A stretch of 57,753 nucleotides of DNA from Bacillus sp. MM2020_4 (GTDB lineage: Bacteria; Bacillota; Bacilli; Bacillales; Cytobacillaceae), in NCBI RefSeq assembly GCF_011250555.1, contig NZ_JAANMZ010000029.1:1-57753 (forward strand), in the 5' to 3' direction. The notes under the pieces were generated by a model. The model had not been told where the DNA came from, did not search any database, and was given only the letters and a program-made list of their open reading frames with translations. The position numbers and the translations under genes are program-made. Below are positions 8,365 to 16,767 of the stretch, in pieces; positions within the stretch are counted from its first letter, which is position 1; every line of letters starts with the position of its first letter.

Positions 8365-8510
8365 ATGAAGGACTTATCTTTCATAAATTCCCCCGGTTTG
8401 TCCTTCATCCCCCTAATGAAGGACTTATCTTTCTTAAAATCCCCCGGTTTGTCCTTCATCACGCTTATGAAGGACTTATCTTTCTTAAACTCTCCCGGTT
8501 TGTCCTTCAT
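8365..8510. repeat. Three tandem 51-bp hairpin repeats
   Basis: Three copies begin at 8365, 8416 and 8467, giving an exact 51-base period. Each copy opens with ATGAAGGAC and closes with GTCCTTCAT, so each can form its own nine-base-pair hairpin with a conserved loop containing TTATCTTTC and CCCCCGG. They start nine bases after the cyclase stop codon. Because 51 is divisible by three, reading frames stay open through the array (for example 8334-8528), but no ribosome site supports translation. Confidence 0.85.
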
Positions 8511-8543
8511 CCTTTCGTGATTATTTAGGAAATAGCTATTTCC

Positions 8544-9044
8544 CTATATTAGCTCCCCCAACCGCGAATAGATCTCAACCATTTCCTGCAATTTCATCCG
8601 AACTAGCCCGCTTGATGACGGTGCGACAAAATCGATTACCCCTGGGACAACTGGCTCGTTCTGCTTCCCCCATGGAACCAGTTTGCGGCCGCTGTATTGC
8701 TGGTAGACACCCTTCCCCACGAAACAAACCACCTTAGGCTGATAGTGCTCGATTTTGTGCCTTAAAACCTCCCTCCCCTCCCTATACTCTTCCTTCGTAA
8801 TTTCATCCGCTGCCTTCGTCGGTCTTGCCACAATATTAGTAAAACCATATCCAATTTCTAAAAGCTTCGTATCTTCAGCGGCCTCATATTTCCGCGGTGT
8901 TAACCCTGCTTCAAATAAAATCCGCCAAAAACGATTGTTTGGGTTGGCATAATGATGGCCCAGTTCACCCGAGCGGATGCTGGGATTAAAGCCAACAAAC
9001 AAAATGGCTAAATCATTTTTTAAATGATCACTAATTGGTTCCAT
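8544..9044 (-). CDS. mug: G/U mismatch-specific DNA glycosylase (Mug/TDG family)
   Basis: A 166-aa single-domain glycosylase. The active-site motif GFNPSIRSGELGHHYANPNNRFW-like block (residues about 18-40, with catalytic Asn in GFNPS) and the late loop VAPSSSGLVRM match the Mug/TDG subfamily of uracil-DNA glycosylases. It removes uracil or ethenocytosine opposite guanine, starting base excision repair. Start ATG behind AAGGAG with seven-base spacing. It is convergent with the cyclase gene. Confidence 0.88.
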   Translation of the reverse strand: MEPISDHLKNDLAILFVGFNPSIRSGELGHHYANPNNRFWRILFEAGLTPRKYEAAEDTKLLEIGYGFTNIVARPTKAADEITKEEYREGREVLRHKIEHYQPKVVCFVGKGVYQQYSGRKLVPWGKQNEPVVPGVIDFVAPSSSGLVRMKLQEMVEIYSRLGELI

Positions 9045-9153
9045 TAAAATTCTCCTTAAAACATTCTATTTTTTTATTTTACCCTAACGATTTCAGATTT
9101 TTTTCAGATTAGACGATTAAACTGCTTGTAAATGAACCAAGGAGGGATTTAAT

Positions 9154-9771
9154 TTGAACAAATATTGGAAAAGGGTCATGATCATGCTTGGTATCGTGCT
9201 AACATTGTTATCTCTTGGTACAAATGCAATCGCTGATGATGGTCATGATGACGACGACGAAAAACATGAGTATTACCAAAAATTCAGTGAAGACGATGAC
9301 GATGATGACGATGATTGGGAAGCACCCCAAAACCAAATCATCAACCAGCAGCAGACAGAATTTTGGAATATCTGGTCAAGGGAACCACAAAACAATCCAG
9401 ATAACCCGTTGCCACTTGGGGAACCGGGCGAACTGACCGTCAGCTTGAACAATAACGAAACCACCATCTACGTTATTCCGCAAGAAGGCCAATTACTTGT
9501 TTCAGCCGAGAAGATAGCTGAAGTCTTGGGGGCGGAAAGTCAGCTCTATTCACAAAGTAAAATTTCCATACTAACGAAGGATGGGCTTGAATTAATTGTC
9601 AAAGCAGGATCAAATGCCGCATTTGAAAACAAGGTAAAAAACCCGATGCCCATTCAAGCAGCATTCTACGAAAAATCTGTTTATCTTCCTGTTTCCGTTG
9701 CGGCAAACGCCCTAGGTTATCGTGTTACATGGGATGGTAACAAGAAAGCAATAATTTTTCAATCTATCTAA
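9154..9771 (+). CDS. Exported Asp-rich protein with copper amine oxidase N-terminal-like domain
   Basis: A 205-aa protein with a signal peptide (hydrophobic residues about 8-27) followed by two histidine/aspartate clusters, HDDDDEKHEYY and a run of eight Asp ending in WE (about 28-57). The C-terminal half (about 80-205) looks like a copper amine oxidase N-terminal domain (stalk domain): strand-rich, with YLPVSVAANALGYRVTWD. Such domains are found on cell surface proteins of Firmicutes. The Asp runs could bind metal ions. TTG start at 9154 with AAGGAGGG upstream. First gene of a four-gene operon with apbE and a ferric-reductase-like protein. Confidence 0.7.
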   Translation: MNKYWKRVMIMLGIVLTLLSLGTNAIADDGHDDDDEKHEYYQKFSEDDDDDDDDWEAPQNQIINQQQTEFWNIWSREPQNNPDNPLPLGEPGELTVSLNNNETTIYVIPQEGQLLVSAEKIAEVLGAESQLYSQSKISILTKDGLELIVKAGSNAAFENKVKNPMPIQAAFYEKSVYLPVSVAANALGYRVTWDGNKKAIIFQSI

Positions 9772-9787
9772 AGGAGCGTGAATTAGA

Positions 9788-10036
9788 ATGGCAAAGTCAC
9801 AAAAACCAAAATGGGTAATTGGCCTAACAGGTACCGCCCTTACTGCGTTTGTCATCAGCCAAGTGGGTGCGCATGATCAGGCTCAGAACTCGCAGCCCTT
9901 AGAAACAACGATAACCAAATCCATGAGCAAACAGGAAAAAGAATTCGTACAACTGGATTGGTCGAATTATGACATTAATGGGATTCATTTTTCAAAAGGT
10001 GTTGAGCAAAGTGACCGAAAAACCCGAAGATCTTGA
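9788..10036 (+). CDS. Small membrane-anchored protein preceding ApbE
   Basis: An 82-aa protein with one N-terminal hydrophobic segment (KWVIGLTGTALTAFVISQ, about 9-26) and a hydrophilic tail rich in Gln, Ser and Lys. AAAGGAGCGTG lies in front of the ATG. Its 3' part overlaps the next frame (apbE) by up to 68 bases. It is either a separate exported or anchored partner, or the displaced N-terminal anchor of the flavin transferase, which itself lacks a signal sequence. No family is recognised. Confidence 0.6.
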   Translation: MAKSQKPKWVIGLTGTALTAFVISQVGAHDQAQNSQPLETTITKSMSKQEKEFVQLDWSNYDINGIHFSKGVEQSDRKTRRS

Positions 10037-10958
10037 TGGATTGGACACGCTATTGATCGCAGCCATGAATACAACTTTTTATTTTGCCGTTACTAGCTGT
10101 AAACTGTCAAATTGGAAAGAAGTCATGGAGGGGTGGGTTCGCCACGTTGAAAAAGAATGGTCACGTTTTCGAACTGGGAATGAACTGGGGCGATTAAACC
10201 AATTGAAAGTAGGAAGGACGATAACTTTGTCTCCGCCATTTATTGATATTATCCAACGAGCGGAGGAATATCGCCGGAAGACAAATGGCCTTTTTTCACC
10301 CTATTTACTACCACAAATGCAATTTCACGGCTATGAAAACTCCTTTCCTTTCGATACCAGCAGGCTCGTCGACAGTGAGATGCCGCCAGTTTATGAAAAC
10401 GAGATCTCACCTTTTCAATTTAGTCCAAACACAAATTCAGTCACACGAATCACAGATGGTCTAGTCGATTTGGGTGGGATTGGAAAGGGATATACCGTTC
10501 AGGCCGCTGCCCAATGGTTAAGGCATGTTGGTGAGGCTTCAGCAGGGATGGTTGACGGGGGAGGTGATATTTCGGTATGGTCGGATGGCAGCAAGGAATG
10601 GACAATTGGTGTTTCTCATCCATACCACCAGGAAACGGAAATCGCCCAGCTCCGCTTGAAAAATGGAGGGATCGCTACCTCCAATGTGGTATATCGGAGC
10701 TGGAGCCAAGGAGATGAAAAGAAGCATCATATTATAGATGGAAGAACCGGTCTGCCCGCAGATAACCATTATATTCAGGCAACTGTTATTGCTGAAAATT
10801 GCCTTGATGCAGAGGTAGGCGCGAAACTGTGCTTGATTGAGAATGATTCAGATATTAAACACCAACTACGTAATCTAGATACCGCCTATTCCTTTCTGCT
10901 TGTCAATAATCAAGGAAAATTATTTGCTTTCGAAATGGAGGAACCTACCCATGAGTGA
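9969..10958 (+). CDS. apbE: FAD:protein FMN transferase (ApbE family)
   Basis: A protein of up to 329 aa with the ApbE signatures: MNTTFYFAV near the start, EKEWSRFRTGNELGRLN, RKTNGLFSPYL, the nucleotide/metal motif VDLGGIGKGYTVQ, GMVDGGGDISVWS and HHIIDGRTGLPA. It transfers FMN from FAD to a threonine or serine of a target protein, usually outside the membrane, using Mg. No lipobox or signal peptide is present, unusual for an exported ApbE. The start is unclear: 9969 has no good ribosome site, and GTG 9999 or TTG 10002 just after AAAAGG are alternatives. The stop codon overlaps the next start. Confidence 0.85.
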   Translation: MTLMGFIFQKVLSKVTEKPEDLDGLDTLLIAAMNTTFYFAVTSCKLSNWKEVMEGWVRHVEKEWSRFRTGNELGRLNQLKVGRTITLSPPFIDIIQRAEEYRRKTNGLFSPYLLPQMQFHGYENSFPFDTSRLVDSEMPPVYENEISPFQFSPNTNSVTRITDGLVDLGGIGKGYTVQAAAQWLRHVGEASAGMVDGGGDISVWSDGSKEWTIGVSHPYHQETEIAQLRLKNGGIATSNVVYRSWSQGDEKKHHIIDGRTGLPADNHYIQATVIAENCLDAEVGAKLCLIENDSDIKHQLRNLDTAYSFLLVNNQGKLFAFEMEEPTHE

Positions 10959-11514
10959 TTTCTTTTCAGTTTGGACCTTAATTCGTGTGTCCGGTTTTTT
11001 AGCGTTTTATTTTATGACACTCTCGCTTGCAATCGGGCTGTTTAGTTCATTTTCAATCATGAAGAAAAAGAAAGCACGGTTCTTATCCTATCATCAGACA
11101 AGCGGCTGGTATGGGCTCTTAACTATTCTTTTTCATATCCTTTTAATCTGGCAGGATCAGTACGTTCCCTATTCCTTAAGGGAGCTATTCGTCCCTTTTA
11201 TGGCAAAAAATGAACCATTGTTCTCCGGACTTGGAACCCTTTCGTTTTACTTATTTTTGATCGTAATTGGTTCCTCTGACTTTTTCATTAAAAAATTGGG
11301 AGTAAAAAAGTGGAAAAAGATTCACTTTGCTGTTATCCCTGCATGGATTTTTATGCTCGTTCACGGACTGGCAATTGGGACAGATTCATCAGAGCCTTGG
11401 GCATTATTGATTTACCTGTTATCCAGTTCCTTTATCCTCGTTCTGCTATTTATGAGGATAGTGGAGTCCATAATGCTTCACCAGCCCATAGGAAGAAATA
11501 ACTCCCAAAAATAA
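10951..11514 (+). CDS. Ferric reductase-like diheme transmembrane protein
   Basis: A 187-aa integral membrane protein with about six hydrophobic segments of the ferric reductase/YedZ type. His48 and His62, and His125 and His138, lie in two helices at 13-14 residue spacing, the usual bis-histidine arrangement for two b-type hemes carrying electrons across the membrane. The ATG at 10951 has GGAGGA upstream and overlaps the apbE stop by eight bases, so the two are probably translationally coupled. No FAD or NAD domain is attached, so an electron donor must come from elsewhere. Confidence 0.78.
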   Translation: MSDFFSVWTLIRVSGFLAFYFMTLSLAIGLFSSFSIMKKKKARFLSYHQTSGWYGLLTILFHILLIWQDQYVPYSLRELFVPFMAKNEPLFSGLGTLSFYLFLIVIGSSDFFIKKLGVKKWKKIHFAVIPAWIFMLVHGLAIGTDSSEPWALLIYLLSSSFILVLLFMRIVESIMLHQPIGRNNSQK

Positions 11515-11540
11515 AACGACAGCAACCGCTGCCGTTTTAT
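11511..11540. terminator. Bidirectional terminator between redox operon and two-component system
   Basis: ATAAAACGACAGC pairs with GCTGCCGTTTTAT (one G-U or A-C) around a four-base loop. It lies between the convergent ferric reductase-like gene and the histidine kinase. Confidence 0.75.
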
Positions 11541-12775
11541 TTGTTTACAGAGAAAATCACCGTAAGGATTGTTCCGCTTCCTATCGTGCTCTCTGCCTGA
11601 ATGGTTCCACCATGGGCGTTAACAATCGTTTGAGCAATCGAAAGCCCCAGGCCCGAACCTCCCTTTCCCCTTGATAAATCCGCCCGATAAAAACGATCAA
11701 AAATATACGGTAGATCATTTCCTGCGATGCCGCAACCCGTGTCTTCTACGGCTAAGAATATTTTACAATTGATTGCCTTTAATGATAGGGTTACCTTTCC
11801 TTCCTTTGTGTAGCGAAAGGCATTATCTAGCAAAATATAAAGCAATTGCTGAATTTTCATCTCATCGCAGACTATATAAACATCCTTTTGAATCTTTTGA
11901 TCAAATTGAATAGGATTAATCATTTTTCTTGAGAATCTAGTATAGACAGAGGCTGCTAACCTTGATAGATTGACTTCTTTCATTTCTAGCATCCATTCTT
12001 TTTTGTCACTCCTCGCTAACACGAGGAGATTGTTAATGAGATTGCTCATCAGCATTGCTTCTTTTTTAACATCCTCAAGGACTTCTTGTCCAAATATACT
12101 AAGACGGTCTTTTTCCTCTCGCATCAACAAATCCACTGAACTATAAAAAATACTGAGCGGCGTCCTCAATTCATGGGAGGCATCGGAAACAAACTTTTCT
12201 TGCTTAAGATAGGAATTTTTAATTGGTTTCATCGCTTGACCCGCAAAATAATAGCCAAGGAAAGCAAATAGCAGACTAAAGAACAAGGTTAGGATAAAAA
12301 GTGTCCAAGTAATATTTTGAATTAGGTGCTGTTCACTTGTGATATTCATGCCAATAACAACAAAGCCCCGTGAACCCCCATTACTCATGAGTGGTTTCTT
12401 CACAAGTAAGAGATGATTTTGTTTCCACTCAGTCCTCCATGTGAAGAACTCTCCTTTTGAAGAGATACCTTTTGCAACCCAACTTGAAAGGTCCCGGACT
12501 GTTTCCTCCCCGTATACAAGTTCATCCTGCTGATTAAATACAAAGTAGAATATTCTTCGATTCGGATCAAATTTCAGGCCATGATGATCCCTTTCATCAA
12601 GATCCTCGATAAAGTCCCATTTTTCTTTATTAAAATAAACTTGTAATTCATCTAGTTCCTTCTCATTGATTTCATGTGAAATCAATAGGTAAAGGACCCC
12701 GATAAAGAGGAGCAGTAAACAAAGGAGCGATAAGGTATAGAGCAGGGTTAACTTTGTTTTTAGTTGATTAAACAT
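11537..12775 (-). CDS. Sensor histidine kinase
   Basis: A 412-aa kinase with membrane segments at about 8-32 and 158-180 enclosing an extracytoplasmic sensor region of about 125 residues. Phosphoacceptor box SDASHELRTPL and ATP-binding N, G1 and G2 boxes (LLDNAFRYT, VEDTGCGIAGNDL, GGSGLGLSIAQ) follow. By family it autophosphorylates on His and passes the phosphate to the adjacent regulator. It overlaps the regulator gene by eight bases. It faces the ApbE/ferric-reductase operon tail to tail, so a functional link to that operon is possible but not shown. Confidence 0.9.
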   Translation of the reverse strand: MFNQLKTKLTLLYTLSLLCLLLLFIGVLYLLISHEINEKELDELQVYFNKEKWDFIEDLDERDHHGLKFDPNRRIFYFVFNQQDELVYGEETVRDLSSWVAKGISSKGEFFTWRTEWKQNHLLLVKKPLMSNGGSRGFVVIGMNITSEQHLIQNITWTLFILTLFFSLLFAFLGYYFAGQAMKPIKNSYLKQEKFVSDASHELRTPLSIFYSSVDLLMREEKDRLSIFGQEVLEDVKKEAMLMSNLINNLLVLARSDKKEWMLEMKEVNLSRLAASVYTRFSRKMINPIQFDQKIQKDVYIVCDEMKIQQLLYILLDNAFRYTKEGKVTLSLKAINCKIFLAVEDTGCGIAGNDLPYIFDRFYRADLSRGKGGSGLGLSIAQTIVNAHGGTIQAESTIGSGTILTVIFSVNK

Positions 12776-13445
12776 CGTAAGGTCTCACTTTATACCCGAT
12801 TCCGCGCACATTTTGAATAAAGGAAGGTGCTCCAGGCTGGTCAATCTTTTTTCGTACCAATTTTACCAAAGCATCCAAGGCATTTTCCGATACTTCGGTA
12901 TCATAGCCCCAAAGTCTTTCAAACAGCACTTCTCTTGTCATGACCTGATGATGATTTCGCATTAATATTTCAATGAACTGGTATTCCTTTTTCGTAAGTT
13001 CTATCAAGGAATCATTTCGTTTTAACTCATGAGTGTTTACATTGAGGGTAAATTCTCCGGCGGTTATCAACTCTTCGAGCGGTTTTTCTTTACGGCGGCC
13101 TATGGCCCGAATCCGTGCTAATAACTCTGTAAATTCGAAGGGTTTGACAATATAATCATCGGCCCCTGAATCAAGTCCTGAAATGATATCCTCATTGGCA
13201 TCTTTAGCGGTGACAAATAATATTCCACTTTGAATTCCTTTTTCACGCAGCCGTTTACAAACCGAAAGCCCATTTTCTCCAGGCAGCATCCAGTCCAAAA
13301 TAACCACGTCATATGTAAAGAAACGGGCATTGTCGTAAGCGTCCTTTCCATTTTGCACCCAATCCACCCGGTGAAACTCTCCTTGCAGTAAGTGGGTCAC
13401 CAGCCTTCCGAGTTTAACATCGTCCTCAGCCAGTAATATGTTCAC
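12768..13445 (-). CDS. OmpR-family response regulator
   Basis: A 225-aa regulator with a receiver domain (acidic pocket AEDD near the start, phospho-acceptor Asp in VVILDWMLPG, conserved Lys in VKPFEFTEL) and a C-terminal winged helix DNA-binding domain (YEFIEIL-like block, VRGIGYKV ending). Transcribed ahead of, and overlapping, its kinase gene. The target genes are unknown; the adjacent redox operon is a candidate. Confidence 0.9.
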   Translation of the reverse strand: MNILLAEDDVKLGRLVTHLLQGEFHRVDWVQNGKDAYDNARFFTYDVVILDWMLPGENGLSVCKRLREKGIQSGILFVTAKDANEDIISGLDSGADDYIVKPFEFTELLARIRAIGRRKEKPLEELITAGEFTLNVNTHELKRNDSLIELTKKEYQFIEILMRNHHQVMTREVLFERLWGYDTEVSENALDALVKLVRKKIDQPGAPSFIQNVRGIGYKVRPYDV

Positions 13446-13535
13446 GTTCTCCCCCCCTTTTTTATAAAAATTCCTATTACTATTATCATAGCAAGCTTAA
13501 CTGAAAAAGGAGTGAAAAAACGGTGAACATATCAG

Positions 13536-14120
13536 TTAGTCATGATATATTTCAATTTTATGAAAGGAAGTAATAATCGTAGCTAGCAGACCGACAATGG
13601 AAACTATTAGAAGTGAATATAATAGCCTTGGATCCTTCAGGAGCAAGATCCCGGTTAAGATGATGAATGCATCAATCACCACCATAATCACTCCCACATT
13701 CACCTTTGACCATTTTGCAAGTAATAAGGCAAGTAAATCCATGCCTCCGGGGCTTATATGATTTCGAAGCATGACACCAACCCCGATGCCAATCAACACA
13801 GCCCCAAAAATCACACTGCTGATAATCGGCAGTTGGACTATTCCATTTAATGGGAGTAGTAATTCGATCATCATTCCCGAAATAATCGCCCCAATCAACC
13901 CATTGAAAAAATAAACCGGATCTGATTTATAGGCAAACATGTATACTGGGATATTTAGCAGGATGAATGTTAAGCCTGCCTTAAAGCCCCATATGTAATT
14001 CAGAAGGAGGCTAATCCCAAATATTCCCCCATTGATTAAATGAAAGGGAAGGATAAAACCGTTAATGCCAACACCAATCATCGTGCTCCCAAATCCAATA
14101 ATCGCTAATTTTCTCAACAT
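13536..14120 (-). CDS. Short YitT family membrane protein (no DUF2179)
   Basis: A 194-aa protein consisting only of the YitT membrane region, with five or more hydrophobic segments and the family patterns NGFILPFHLINGG and RNHISPGGMDL. It ends shortly after the last membrane helix, so the cytoplasmic DUF2179 domain seen in the three other YitT proteins of this window is absent. This is a known short form rather than an obvious truncation, since the stop follows a normal-looking basic tail. The function is unknown. Confidence 0.78.
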   Translation of the reverse strand: MLRKLAIIGFGSTMIGVGINGFILPFHLINGGIFGISLLLNYIWGFKAGLTFILLNIPVYMFAYKSDPVYFFNGLIGAIISGMMIELLLPLNGIVQLPIISSVIFGAVLIGIGVGVMLRNHISPGGMDLLALLLAKWSKVNVGVIMVVIDAFIILTGILLLKDPRLLYSLLIVSIVGLLATIITSFHKIEIYHD

Positions 14121-14194
14121 CCCATCATTCCTTGTCCAAATTCTTTATTACTACGTATATGATAAAAGTCGGTGCTTCATTCGATAGGGAGGCA

Positions 14195-14221
14195 TAAAAA
14201 TAGGCCGCAAATGCAGCGACC
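14195..14221 (-). terminator. Intrinsic terminator after cwlJ
   Basis: On the minus strand GGTCGC pairs with GCGGCC around TGCATTT and runs into UAUUUUUAU, nine bases beyond the cwlJ stop. Confidence 0.6.
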
Positions 14222-14229
14222 TAAGAAAA

Positions 14230-14658
14230 TTAAAAGGTATTAAAAACATTTGCGCATGTTTCGGCAGTTGGTTGATAAAAGCAGTGGCGTTTATGCCTCG
14301 CCACAAATGGCTGGTTATACCATGTTGCCGGACAATCGCCGGGTGGTTTGAAATACCATAAACTAAATTTCGCCGGCCAGAATCTTTGCCCATCAATTAC
14401 TTTCCTTGCTAAACGCCTTTCTGATTCCCTGGGTCTTTGATAAAAGTATCCATGTGTTACTGCTTCAAAGGCATGTGGTTGATGAACCATTTGCGAAATG
14501 GTTCGCAATCCCTTAAAATCAGAACAGTTGGCGCGAATCCGATTTATTCCTACATTACCGACTAGAAGCATCCCCATTGTTCCTTCCCCTTCAGCTTCTG
14601 CCCTAAGTAATCGAGCCAACAGATCAACATCGGACTTCCTTGCCTTCACTACTGCCAC
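14230..14658 (-). CDS. cwlJ: Spore cortex-lytic cell wall hydrolase CwlJ
   Basis: A 142-aa protein, the same length as B. subtilis CwlJ and very similar throughout: LLARLLRAEAEGEG with the catalytic Glu region, NVGINRIRANCSDFKGLRTI, HAFEAVTHGYFYQR, and the ending CFYQPTAETC. It is a SleB-fold hydrolase of the spore coat that cuts cortex peptidoglycan during germination, triggered by Ca-dipicolinate. GTG start eight bases after GGAGGTGA. In B. subtilis it is paired with gerQ, needed for its localisation; no gerQ lies next to it here. Confidence 0.95.
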   Translation of the reverse strand: MAVVKARKSDVDLLARLLRAEAEGEGTMGMLLVGNVGINRIRANCSDFKGLRTISQMVHQPHAFEAVTHGYFYQRPRESERRLARKVIDGQRFWPAKFSLWYFKPPGDCPATWYNQPFVARHKRHCFYQPTAETCANVFNTF

Positions 14659-14749
14659 TCATGTCACCTCCATACTTGCTGCCTTATATCTTATTCTAGA
14701 CGTGGTAGGTGTTGACATAGAATTCGAAATATCACATTTTCATCACACT

Positions 14750-15163
14750 TTAATGAAGGTACTTTTTCCGGGATGCAAACCTTCTTCGATAGACAAACCT
14801 CCTCAAGTCGTCATCCTTTAAATTCCCATCATAAATTAAAAACAGTAACGAGCGAAACTCCGGATACATCTCCATGACGAAAAGGGCGAACTCTTTCCGT
14901 TCGCCCTTCAATTTCCGATTAAAATCCTCGCCACTCACAATTTCATTCAGCTTCTTTTCATAAAAAGCTTTTGTATCTTCCCATTTTACCTGCCGTTCTT
15001 TTAAAATATCACGGGCATATTCCGGTAATTGATCAATAACCTTGTCGATGTAGCCTTCTGACCACATCACCATTTTATCTTTTTCAGTAAGTTCAAAGAC
15101 CATGCTCATCAGTTGAATGTCGTCTACCTCAGCACTTAATGCATACTTACCTACTTTATTCAT
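14750..15163 (-). CDS. Hypothetical cytoplasmic protein (137 aa)
   Basis: A 137-aa soluble, charged, mostly helical protein. It contains DIQLMSMVFELTEKDK, a central KLNEIVSGEDFNRKLKGE block and a very basic C-terminus (RRFVYRRRFASRKKY). No domain is recognised. The start at 15163 is supported by GAGGTG six bases upstream. The next gene starts 92 bases downstream with its own ribosome site. The strongly basic tail could contact nucleic acid, which is a guess. Confidence 0.6.
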   Translation of the reverse strand: MNKVGKYALSAEVDDIQLMSMVFELTEKDKMVMWSEGYIDKVIDQLPEYARDILKERQVKWEDTKAFYEKKLNEIVSGEDFNRKLKGERKEFALFVMEMYPEFRSLLFLIYDGNLKDDDLRRFVYRRRFASRKKYLH

Positions 15164-15209
15164 TTTTTCACCTCAAGACCAAATTAGAATGGTCTTATTG
15201 TACCGCGAA

Positions 15210-16622
15210 TCATGCTCCCTTATTATTAGTTAATTTAGCGGTTAACGTTACTTGTTTTCCGTCACGATACACATCAAATTTAATCGTGTCACCCGTTTTC
15301 ACTTTTGTATATAAGAATTTTCTTAGTTCTGCTGAATTCGCAATCTCCGTTCCATTCATCGATACAATGACATCCTTGGGCTCGAAACCTGCTTTGGCTG
15401 CAGCAGAGTTGGGGTCAATGTTCATGACTAACACACCCTTTTTCACATTTTCGGGCATGTTTTGCCAATACATTTGCGGAACTTGGTCTAAGTCAGCAAG
15501 TCCTACCCCAAGATAGGGTCTATCCACTTTTCCACTCTTGATTAATTGGTTAACAATTGGGATAAAATCGTTACTTGGGATCGCAAATCCTAATCCCTCA
15601 ACACCACTCTCGGAAATTTTCAAGCTGTTAATCCCAATGACCTGGCCTTGTGGGTTTATCAAGGCACCTCCGCTATTTCCAGGATTAATAGCAGCATCTG
15701 TCTGAATGACATTCGTATCCCAATTACCTGCGGATGTCGATACTGCAATGCTTCGGTCAACCGCACTGACAATTCCTTGTGTCACTGTTCTTGATAAATT
15801 TAGTCCCAGCGGATTTCCAATCGCATATACTTGGTCACCAGGACGGAGTGTGGACGAATCTCCGAAATCTGCCGTAGCTGTAACATATTTTGCATCGATT
15901 TTTAAAACAGCTAAATCCGTTAAGGCATCTGTTCCGACGACCTCAGCAGTTGTCTTTTGACCATCAAATAAGGAGATTTCGAGCTTTGACGCACCTTCGA
16001 CCACATGGTTGTTGGTGACAATATAGGCAATGCTTCCACTTTTTTGAAAAATAACCCCGGATCCTGAACCGGATTCTACACTTTGTGAAGCACTACTATT
16101 CCCCCAAGGATCATTATTTTGCTGTTGCCTGAAATTGACAACCCCGACAATCGCTTTAGAAATTTTTTCTACGGTATCGGCAATTGAATTAGACGAGGCC
16201 ATTGTCGGCTGAGCAGAAACTTGCTTGACAGGGGCTGCTGAATTACTTGTCACTTGGTTTTCGGTATTCTGATTAAAGTTTTTCATATAGTCGGTATGTG
16301 GAAGAACGGCTAATGTCAAAACAGATCCAATCACGCCTGCCGCTAAGGTTGAAACAAAACCCCGACCCTTCCATTTTTTTGTTTCCGGCTGAGTGGATAA
16401 ACGAGTTTTTTCGTTAACAGGTGGGGCAACAACAACTTCCTCTGTCTCCACTCTTTCCTCTATCTCTTCAGATTCGGTTGACCTCGCCATGAAGGTAGCA
16501 TCCACAGCAGTTGAATTTTCTTCCATCTGACTGTAATCTTGATTCCTGTTTGTGGTTTCTGTATTTTCTACTGAATCGGGTTGATTTTGTTCGAATTCAT
16601 GATCATTTTTGAATTCCATCAC
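15210..16622 (-). CDS. HtrA/DegP-type membrane-anchored serine protease
   Basis: A 470-aa protein with a long acidic cytoplasmic N-terminus (1-80), one membrane anchor (about 88-108), a low-complexity linker, a trypsin-like domain and one PDZ domain (about 360-460). The catalytic triad is visible as His206 (TNNHVV), Asp236 (LTDLAVL) and Ser317 (GNSGGA). By family it degrades misfolded exported proteins on the outer face of the membrane, like HtrA, HtrB or HtrC of B. subtilis. GTG start at 16622 (or ATG 16619) with AAAGGAG upstream. A terminator separates it from the two-component genes behind it. Confidence 0.9.
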   Translation of the reverse strand: MMEFKNDHEFEQNQPDSVENTETTNRNQDYSQMEENSTAVDATFMARSTESEEIEERVETEEVVVAPPVNEKTRLSTQPETKKWKGRGFVSTLAAGVIGSVLTLAVLPHTDYMKNFNQNTENQVTSNSAAPVKQVSAQPTMASSNSIADTVEKISKAIVGVVNFRQQQNNDPWGNSSASQSVESGSGSGVIFQKSGSIAYIVTNNHVVEGASKLEISLFDGQKTTAEVVGTDALTDLAVLKIDAKYVTATADFGDSSTLRPGDQVYAIGNPLGLNLSRTVTQGIVSAVDRSIAVSTSAGNWDTNVIQTDAAINPGNSGGALINPQGQVIGINSLKISESGVEGLGFAIPSNDFIPIVNQLIKSGKVDRPYLGVGLADLDQVPQMYWQNMPENVKKGVLVMNIDPNSAAAKAGFEPKDVIVSMNGTEIANSAELRKFLYTKVKTGDTIKFDVYRDGKQVTLTAKLTNNKGA

Positions 16623-16727
16623 AATCGATCTCCTTTAAGTTTGTTCTTTATCTTGTCTTTACTTTAACCGACAAATCTTAACAAATTATTAACAAACTTT
16701 AACGAGAGTAAGAAATATATGAATTAA

Positions 16728-16758
16728 TTAAAAAAAAGCCGCAATTTTCTCTGCAGCT
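16728..16758 (-). terminator. Intrinsic terminator after the histidine kinase gene
   Basis: On the minus strand AGCTGCA pairs with TGCGGCT (one G-U) around GAGAAAAT, followed by eight Us, ten bases past the kinase stop. It uncouples the protease gene from the two-component operon. Confidence 0.75.
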
Positions 16759-16767
16759 TCTGCCCAT

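Noticed and set aside
8334..8528. A 64-codon open frame across the tandem hairpins
   Set aside because: It has no ribosome site, overlaps the cyclase end, and stays open only because the 51-base repeat unit is a multiple of three.
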